A stretch of DNA of 64,000 nucleotides, taken from assembly GCF_032062135.1 (NCBI RefSeq), contig NC_092868.1, forward strand, positions 43,517,105 to 43,581,104. Reading direction: 5' to 3'. Positions 24,340 through 64,000 of the stretch are shown here, in pieces (position 1 is the stretch's first letter; every line of letters begins with the position of its first letter). Made by a program: the position numbers and the translations under genes. Below the pieces are notes generated by a model, which was not told the origin of the DNA, did not search any database, and worked only from the letters and a program-made list of their open reading frames with translations. The DNA comes from Pyxicephalus adspersus. Lineage: Eukaryota > Chordata > Amphibia > Anura > Pyxicephalidae.

Positions 24340-25945
24340 CCTGGAGTGTTCAGTGTTAGGACAATCCCGCTAAATGCTCCAACAATAGTCGGCCATCATA
24401 TGTACATCCCATCTACCCTGATACCATCCTTCCATGACCTTCAAATCTTGGTGGAATCATTCACCTTGCACATCACTGAATGCACCAAGGTTTTCCGGGA
24501 AGTTAAAAAGGTGGCTATGCAGAAAATGCACCTTGATGCTCATATTGCAACCAAGCATTTTGTAGCTCTCCAAGAGTTTCTGGACAATTTCTGTGTAATT
24601 AATTGCTTGTGTGTTTCGAAGAAAGTCCTTGACAATGGCTTTGAATGATATCCAAGCATTCTTTTCGTCTTCTGATATTGTCCTAAAGAAATGTTCATCT
24701 TTGATGAGCTGCTGAATATGTGAACCAACAGGCTAGGAAATGACAAAATGAAGTACTTGAAACCGTTTCCTTCAGTTGGCAAAGCGTTAACGAACTGCTT
24801 CATCAGACCCAGTTTCATGTACAGAAGCAGGAATATAATATTCTTTCTATCAACAAGTGGCTCATGTAGAATATTTGGATCATCTGGTTTTAGGGCAGAT
24901 CTTGGAGGCCAATTCCTTTCCACCCAATGCCTCTCACAAGCTTTGCTGTCCCACATGCACAGATAATAGGGATACTTAATGTATCCGCGTTGCTGACCAA
25001 GAAGGAAGCATACCATTTTAGGTCAATACAGATGACCCAATTGTGTTGGTGATATTGCAACAACTCAATAAATCTTTTATGTCTGCATATTCTTCGCAAA
25101 GAGAAACTGAATGGCCAATTGGTACTGACCCAAATATATTGCCATTGTGAAGGAGGACACACTTTAAGCTCGGCTTTTAGCTATCGATGAATAATCGCCA
25201 TTCTGTTGAGTTATAGATTTTAATTCCCAATTCCTCCATTAAACCAGATATGGTATGGCAAAACACAAAGCCACTGTCGGTTCTAAAGTACTGCAGAAAT
25301 GCAATTTCTCTGGTTAGAAAATACGATACCTTTGTTCCTTTTTCAAGTAAGTTTTTCTCACTCAGTCTTGATGCTAGGAGTTCTGAAGCTTTCTTCGATA
25401 GTCCCAAATCACATGCCAAATCACTCAACTCATGCTGATTAAATCTCTTACCAACAGAGTCCTAATTAATTTCAAACTCTTCATCATTGTTGTCACCTAG
25501 TTCATCACCATAATCATATTCTTCAAGAGAGGGTAGTGTAACGATAACTGGCACTGGGATTTCATCTGAATGAGCCACTGGTCGTATAGCCGATGGTAGA
25601 CTAGGATAATCTATGTTACATTTATTTTTCATGTTATATCCTGAAGTTTTCACTATACAAAAGTAACAGTCCCTGAAATGATCTTCTGGCTCCCGCCAAA
25701 CCATAGGTGTACCAATGGCATCTTATCACGTGTTCCCTTTGTGCACATCCGTAAACCTTCGACACACTGTTTGCACACCTTATGAGGGGCCCAAGACTTA
25801 TCTTGATCACCAAGTTTAACTTTGAAATATCCCAAAGATATTGCTTGCTCTACAAATGTACTGATGTTCATCCTTTGACTGGGAATGGTGAAACTGCCAC
25901 AGATATAACAAAATGAATCAGGGTTGTTTAGGCACTTACAACAAG
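24340..25945 (-). pseudogene. Decayed copy of a recurrent animal protein of unknown function
   Basis: Five minus-strand open segments in different frames line up, in order, with one protein type that recurs in many copies in animal genomes and is usually left uncharacterised. Recognisable pieces from the N terminus are NNPDSFCYICGSFTIPSQR, KLGDQDKSWAPHKVCKQC, MVWREPEDHFRDCYFC, LPSAIRPVAHSDEIPVPV, DLGLSKKASELLASRL, STEWRLFIDS, RHWVERNWPPRSALKPDDPN, ILHEPLVDRKNIIF, MKLGLMKQFVNALPTEGNGF, and near the C terminus NFPENLGAFSD and ERFHQDLKVME. Paired cysteines near the N terminus (CYIC, CKQC, CYFC) look like zinc ligands. At least three frameshifts break it. High copy number suggests a mobile element, but no terminal repeats were identified here. 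I do not assign a function. Confidence 0.75.
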
Positions 25946-26704
25946 AGCAGCAGAGCCAGACATGATCTGAAAGAAAGGAAATACGTGTGTAAGTAGAAAA
26001 ATAAATTTTGCTTATTCACCACGTAGAGCAGCGCACAACCTCTGACCACACTGTTTTGCATGTAAATGAATAGTCTATACAAATCCACGCTACAGTAATC
26101 ACATTATTATAACCCGTAGAGAAAAAATCTGACGTGATAGAAGAAAAATAACCGCACTTTCAGAATGGGCATACCTATTTTAGTGTAAATAAACCTAAAA
26201 ATTTAAGTCAACAAAAAATGTGTTCAAAATTCTTCCCCAGTGTAATCAAAGGTTCTCTAAATAAAAACATGTTCTGTTGATCCAAAGATACAAACATCCT
26301 TATTTGAGTACTTTGACTTTTCCTGTACAAGTTGAGCTTGCCTTACCTCTTTCCACATTTCAGGCATTTCTATTGGTACTTTATTAGCCTTGTTTCCCAA
26401 TCAGACACCCAGGTGATGAGTTATAGAAGATTTGTACACAGATTCAGCGTCATACATACTCATCATTTTGTCCTTCTGTTTCACTTGTTATGTAATTTTT
26501 CATCATATTCTCAGTTTAAATAGCCTGGTATTGTAGCAGGTTTACTTTAAGCCATAAGCTATAAAGAGATTAGACTATGAAAGACTGTGGTGTCCCTGAC
26601 TATGATGTCCTGTGATGGAGAATGACCTTTGAGCTTGTCACATCAACCTGGGCTAATCTATCAGTAATGCCATGATGACAGTAAAAGAATATGAAGTGAC
26701 AAAG
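25946..26704. other. Non-coding, nothing recognised
   Basis: This is AT-rich and has no exon. It may include the untranslated flank of the decayed element. Confidence 0.4.
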
Positions 26705-27181
26705 CAGCGGTCACCAAACTTTGGGACCTCACTGACCAATAAATTCGTAATTTTAAATCCCGCGAACCATTAATATGAATTTTTTTAAAAGATAAATATT
26801 TGTAAAATAATGATCAGACAGAAAACTTCCATTTTATTAGAATGAAATACACCTATTAAATATAATAAAATTGTAAATGCTTATGTAATCATTACAAAAT
26901 CTTTAAAACTTGTTTATTTGCAAAAAATTTATTAAAGTTAGTTTAATTAGAAAATAATTGGAGCTAATTCAAGTATTACACCGTTCAAGTGTGATTTTTG
27001 TTTTTCAAGTGTGTTTTTGCTTGTTTGAAATAAGTTTATGGGTTTTTGGCTCCAATGGCGTTACTGCGTTTTTATTTTAAACCGAGACCAGTACCATGTT
27101 TTAATTGCTGTAATGGATGAAAATGTTCAAATTTTTCTGCAGACCACAAGTAGTTCACGGACCACCGGTTGGCGACTGGTG
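26705..27181. repeat. hAT-like MITE, family H, copy 1
   Basis: The left end is CAGCGGTCACCAAACTTTGG. The right end reads GGACCACCGGTTGGCGACTG, which is nearly the inverse. The interior is AT-rich. The same ends occur in the better preserved copy at 52261. No target duplication can be read here. Confidence 0.7.
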
Positions 27182-28079
27182 GCCATTTTTGAAATAACTT
27201 GCTTACCCTCCAAGACTATTTAACATGGTGTGAATGTTACCTAAATGTATATATAGCTTAAACATATTTGGTTTTGGGTAGATTGTTCCCTATACAGAAA
27301 GTGATGGAAAATCCAAAATTACCTCTCTGAATCTATTGTGTTACCTTGATGTGAATATTTTTAACATGCTGATGCAGAATTTGATGATTGCAGTAATATC
27401 CAAAATATGTTTATTTTTCTTTTCATGTGTTGTAATGTATTGGGTTTAATGGCAATTTGCTCCATTCATACAAAGTGCACACCAAAGCAGCACATTGCTA
27501 TAAACCGGGCCTATTCGAAACAAAGGATATCAGCTTGTCATTACAACAAGCCTTTAGAAATGGTTTGAATGGATCCTAATACAGTGTAATGGAAAACTGA
27601 AGGGGTGCATGTTCTGGTGTCCTTTCCAAGAAGGAAATGCGCCTTTGGAAATTGCATCTCTGGATCAGGAAGAGATCCCTAACAGGACACAAGCAGCAAA
27701 AATACTTTGTCCTTCTCTTTATTGCTTAAAAAAAAGGTTTTGGCTTTACCTACTTTTCAAGAACAGAATCAGTTCTATATTAATTTAATAAGCATTTAAT
27801 TAATAATGTGCTAGCAGCATGTTGAGTTCATTGCTGTGCCTCTTCCACACTGAAAGCAACATTTTGTTCAGCAACAGAGACTTGATTGGCCCAGAGCTCT
27901 GCTACTTCCTAGCTAAATATTTAAAATATTATCTATTTTACATCAAATGTCCTAAAAGCACATTTAATGATTGTAATGAGTACATAAGTAAATGTAATTA
28001 CCGTAACACGTTTTAAAAGAAAATGTAAACAAACATTGGTTGCTGCTTATAAATAGTGTATTTTTTATATCTGACAGCT
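27182..28079. other. Non-coding, nothing recognised
   Basis: No exon, RNA gene or named repeat is seen. Confidence 0.45.
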
Positions 28080-28247
28080 TTATATTATTATTATTATTAT
28101 TATTAATAATAATAATAAACAGGATGTTTCTAATGCCAACATATTACACAGTGCCGTACATTAAATAGGGGTTGTAAATAACAGACGAATACAGACATTG
28201 ACACAGGAGGAGAGGACCCTGCCCCGAAGAACTTACAATCTAGGTGG
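28080..28247 (-). repeat. Retroposon family B with TTA microsatellite
   Basis: A TTA/AAT run (28083-28118) is followed by AAACAGGATGTTTCTAATGC, CAACATATTACACAGTGCCG, TAAATAGGGGTTGTAAATAA and CCCCGAAGAACTTACAATCT. The microsatellite is the 3' end, so the element reads on the minus strand. Confidence 0.8.
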
Positions 28248-29058
28248 TTTTCCTGTTTTACTTTTCTACCCCATTTTTACTATTATGTCTAAACTTCAAA
28301 TATGTTAATTCTATTTTTTTTGTAATAAAAAGAATGCCTGATCAAAGATTGTAACATCAGGGGGTGGTGGAGCTCTAAGAATTCTGCAAATCTAAATATT
28401 CTGTGTTAGGTGGACTCCCTTTGTTATGCCAATTAACCTAATTTTAGGTAGAGGTATGGAGTGCAAACACACAAACTCCATGCAGACAGTATCCTGAGGA
28501 TTTGTGCAGCCCTGAGATTATTTTTTTTGACAGGTCAGGACCTTTACATTTCCAACCAGTGCATGACTCAACGAACAATTGGCAGTTCATGAAGCTTTCT
28601 ATATTTTGCATTAATAAAAAGGACTATGTGCCCAGTGGCATTCCTAATCAGCATCTGGCAGTTTACCTGGATTCCACAGGAGGGGCTTGTAATCCTGTTT
28701 TTAGATGCTGTGCGCCTTTAAAATCCCGGCCTCGTCCCATTTCACCTGTTTATCCACCATCCATAAGTCTCTGGGAAAGGTCGGTTAACTAGCATGTGGT
28801 CATGTGAGGATGTGATGATGGGAGGAGGCTGGTGTGCAAAGAAAAAAGCGCTTGCAGATGCCTCTTGATCTGGAGCCTGTCATGGAAAAGCTTTGCTCTA
28901 GCTCTAGCCATGATGTTGCAAGCATCAGCGCCCAGAATTGATTATTAAAAAACAAGCTGGATTGTGTTTTCTTTCCTCTGTGCAGGCAGCTTGCAGTTTT
29001 TGTGCCTGGCACTGCTAGCTTAGTATGCTTCTCCTTTACACATTTCTTTTCTTCCTAG
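28248..29058 (+). other. Unique sequence just before the first PRKCZ exon in the window
   Basis: No repeat is recognised from about 28330 to the acceptor at 29058, and GC content is higher than in the flanking introns. It ends in a pyrimidine tract (CTCCTTTACACATTTCTTTT). In mammals the promoter of the short PKM-zeta transcript lies in the intron before this exon. Nothing here proves one in this species. Confidence 0.35.
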
Positions 29059-61909
<32,851 letters not shown>

Positions 61910-64000
61910 GTAAGATGAGAAGCGCACTTCATAATATCTGAATGCTTTTTTTTATTGCTATTCTGGTTAGATCTCATTTCTTATTTATTGATCTGTTAGA
62001 TGAATACACGGTTAAGGTACACAGTATTCATTATTGATTATTACACACAGGGAACATGAGCTACTTTCTTCAGACTTTCCATAAAAGCACAGTGGTAGTG
62101 CACCATACCCACAACTGCACACATTCATCTTGTTCCTGGCAATTTGCTGACCTAGGAACTCTATATATGTAGACAATGTATTCCCAGCTCTGTCTGCAGA
62201 AGGCTTTTTGCCAACTCTTAGGGGAAGAGGAGGAAGAAAGTGATAAAATAATGCAACAGCAAAACATATAGAAATAAAAATGTCACAGTACAAATAACAC
62301 ACTATTGGGCTTCCTTTTACAAATATAAAATTAAGTGAGGAAAATAGTAGTGGAGTGATATAAATATATTACATAAAGATACTCTTCAACTGGATATTTG
62401 CCAACCCTAATTAAATAGACAAATTAGAACAAGGAAAGGACAGAGAGGTTTTTTTAAGGCAAATTCTTTGATCTATATTTCAATACCATTCACAGAAAAT
62501 ACAGTAATACAGTGCTTGGTATACAAAATGTTTACAGCAGAACCATTAATCCCATGATCCCATTGTAGAATTGTTCTTCATATATTCTAGACATAAATCA
62601 CCTACTTGCTTTTTAGCAATAACAGATAACTGGGCAGCTTTAAGCCCAGCCTAAAGATGGAGTAGCAGTAGATATTTTGTTGCCTAAATACCCGACGCGT
62701 TTCGCCCATGATGGGCTTCTTCAGGGGTTACTTTGTGCTTTATTACAAGTGATCTCGATATGTTAGAAAAATATCAGTCAGATCAAGCAATATGATCACT
62801 CATATAAAAATAACAGAAAGATAAGCAGCACAATCCACATAATAAAAAAGGGATTTTTATGCATTGATACTAACAATGCACAGAACATATATCCTAATGT
62901 TGACTATTCATTCTATATCCGCACACTAACCCCTTCCACTGGTCGCCTTATGGGGATGGGAGCATCGGAACTTTTGACAAATAAGACTTTCCCAGTCTTA
63001 TTTGTAACTTTTTATTCTCTTCTCCAACATCACTTCCCCATCTGACTCTTATTTCTCCCCTGTATTTCTCTGGATTATAGGATTATATCTGCAGAGCTTT
63101 GTGCTGTTGATTCTTCCTCCTGATTATGTTTGCAAAACACATGAAACCTATAAAATAGTTTATTTGTAAAAGGCTATGGAACATAATGGTGGTAAAAAAA
63201 TGTGTAATAATATATCTTCCAGTGATGTAAATAATAATTACACATTTCTACACATGAGTTAACTCATTTATTTGCTTGGGTCCATAGTACAGTAAGTACA
63301 GCACAATATTTGGGAATCCTATCTATGGTGTCCAGTTTATTCATCAATGTAAATCAGTGTTGGTCCTCCCTGACTGCATTCTTCACGATTATCTATAGTA
63401 TAGTGGCAGTATTTATATTATTACATATCAGTAGACTGAAGAAAAAAAAAATAAAAGTGGAGCAATTTCCTAAAGCAACCAATAAACAAAGAAAGGATTC
63501 TGATTAAGGGCTTGTTGACAAGTTTTAGGTTTGCATTGGTGGGTAAATATAACTTGTTTTATTGGTGCTTTCCATTTTTATTTTCAATCATATTTAGTTC
63601 TGTAACAGGTGCACTTGACCTGCAGTTGACCTAAACTACTTTAGTTTTATGTGTCATTCATTCAAGTATACCACCATTATCTGTAGGCTCTGTTTGAATG
63701 GAGATGTCCATGGGTGTACTTACTTCTTCACATCATTGTATATGGTTGTGTATTGATGCACTGAACAAAGCGCAGAGCTAATAGGCACATAGACATTGCT
63801 CTGTATATGCAATTCAAGCCAGTTTTCAATTTTGACTGGAGTGACACTTTAAGCAGTTAATGCATTAGAATTTTATCGACAATAAATAATCCCATTAGCT
63901 TCCCACAAGACACGGGACCTTAATCAAAGCTCTTTCTGCTGTAATTTACTGGTTTACATCCATCCACATGAAAGTGAAGGAATGGCTGATTGAAATCACT
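61910..64000 (+). other. PRKCZ intron, continues beyond the window
   Basis: This begins with donor gtaaga. The terminal PRKCZ exons (tail after SIDWDM) were looked for and not found. A motif GACGCGTTTCGCCCATGATG followed by GGCTTCTTCAGGGG at 62694-62728 recurs in frog genomes and marks a repeat I cannot name. The rest is AT-rich and unassigned. Confidence 0.7.

Noticed and set aside
24748..24966. Plus-strand open frame of 72 codons
   Set aside because: It is antisense to the decayed protein read on the minus strand, which has clear family matches.
1..29058. PB1-domain exons of PRKCZ upstream of the pseudosubstrate exon
   Set aside because: No open segment with PB1-like residues or a fitting splice phase was found; they probably lie left of the window.
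61910..64000. Terminal PRKCZ exon with the FEGFEYINPL-type motif
   Set aside because: No such reading frame is present before the window ends.

Overview
The window is a piece of a vertebrate nuclear genome, most likely an anuran amphibian. One protein-coding gene can be supported, on the plus strand. Twelve exons between 29059 and 61909 join in a single open frame with GT-AG junctions and matching phases. They encode 413 codons of an atypical protein kinase C, identified as PRKCZ (PKC zeta) rather than PRKCI. The part present starts at the pseudosubstrate and runs through the C1 domain, the hinge and almost all of the kinase domain. The N-terminal PB1 exons and the last C-terminal exons (tail with turn and hydrophobic motifs) are not seen and should lie outside the window.

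Layout: 1-29058 is non-coding, probably the long intron before the pseudosubstrate exon. It holds many transposon remnants. The pseudosubstrate/C1 exons lie at 29059-29144 and 31602-31733. Two short hinge exons follow at 39824-39905 and 43950-44002. Eight kinase exons lie between 46159 and 61909. From 61910 to the end is intron with no further exon recognised.

The rest is dominated by mobile-element debris, which is also the argument for a frog: many TTAA-flanked, TTAAAG-ended MITEs of the kind known as T2/Kolobok in Xenopus; a tRNA-like SINE and a second retroposon that share the same 3' tail; palindromic MITEs; hAT-like MITEs with clear target duplications; and two Tc1-like elements. One Tc1 copy (56613-58078) is nearly full length, and one older copy (about 11690-13190) is interrupted by a hAT-like MITE. 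On the minus strand at about 24340-25945 lies a decayed copy of a cysteine-containing protein that recurs in many animal genomes and has no function I can name.

The most useful points for follow-up are the conserved hinge methionine that could start a PKM-zeta-type product, the two retroposon families with a common tail, the 167-170 bp element with perfect 5-bp target duplications in three copies, the decayed unknown protein, and two nested insertions that give relative ages. No RNA gene, CRISPR array or prokaryotic feature was found. Repeat edges are by eye and approximate unless target duplications are given.
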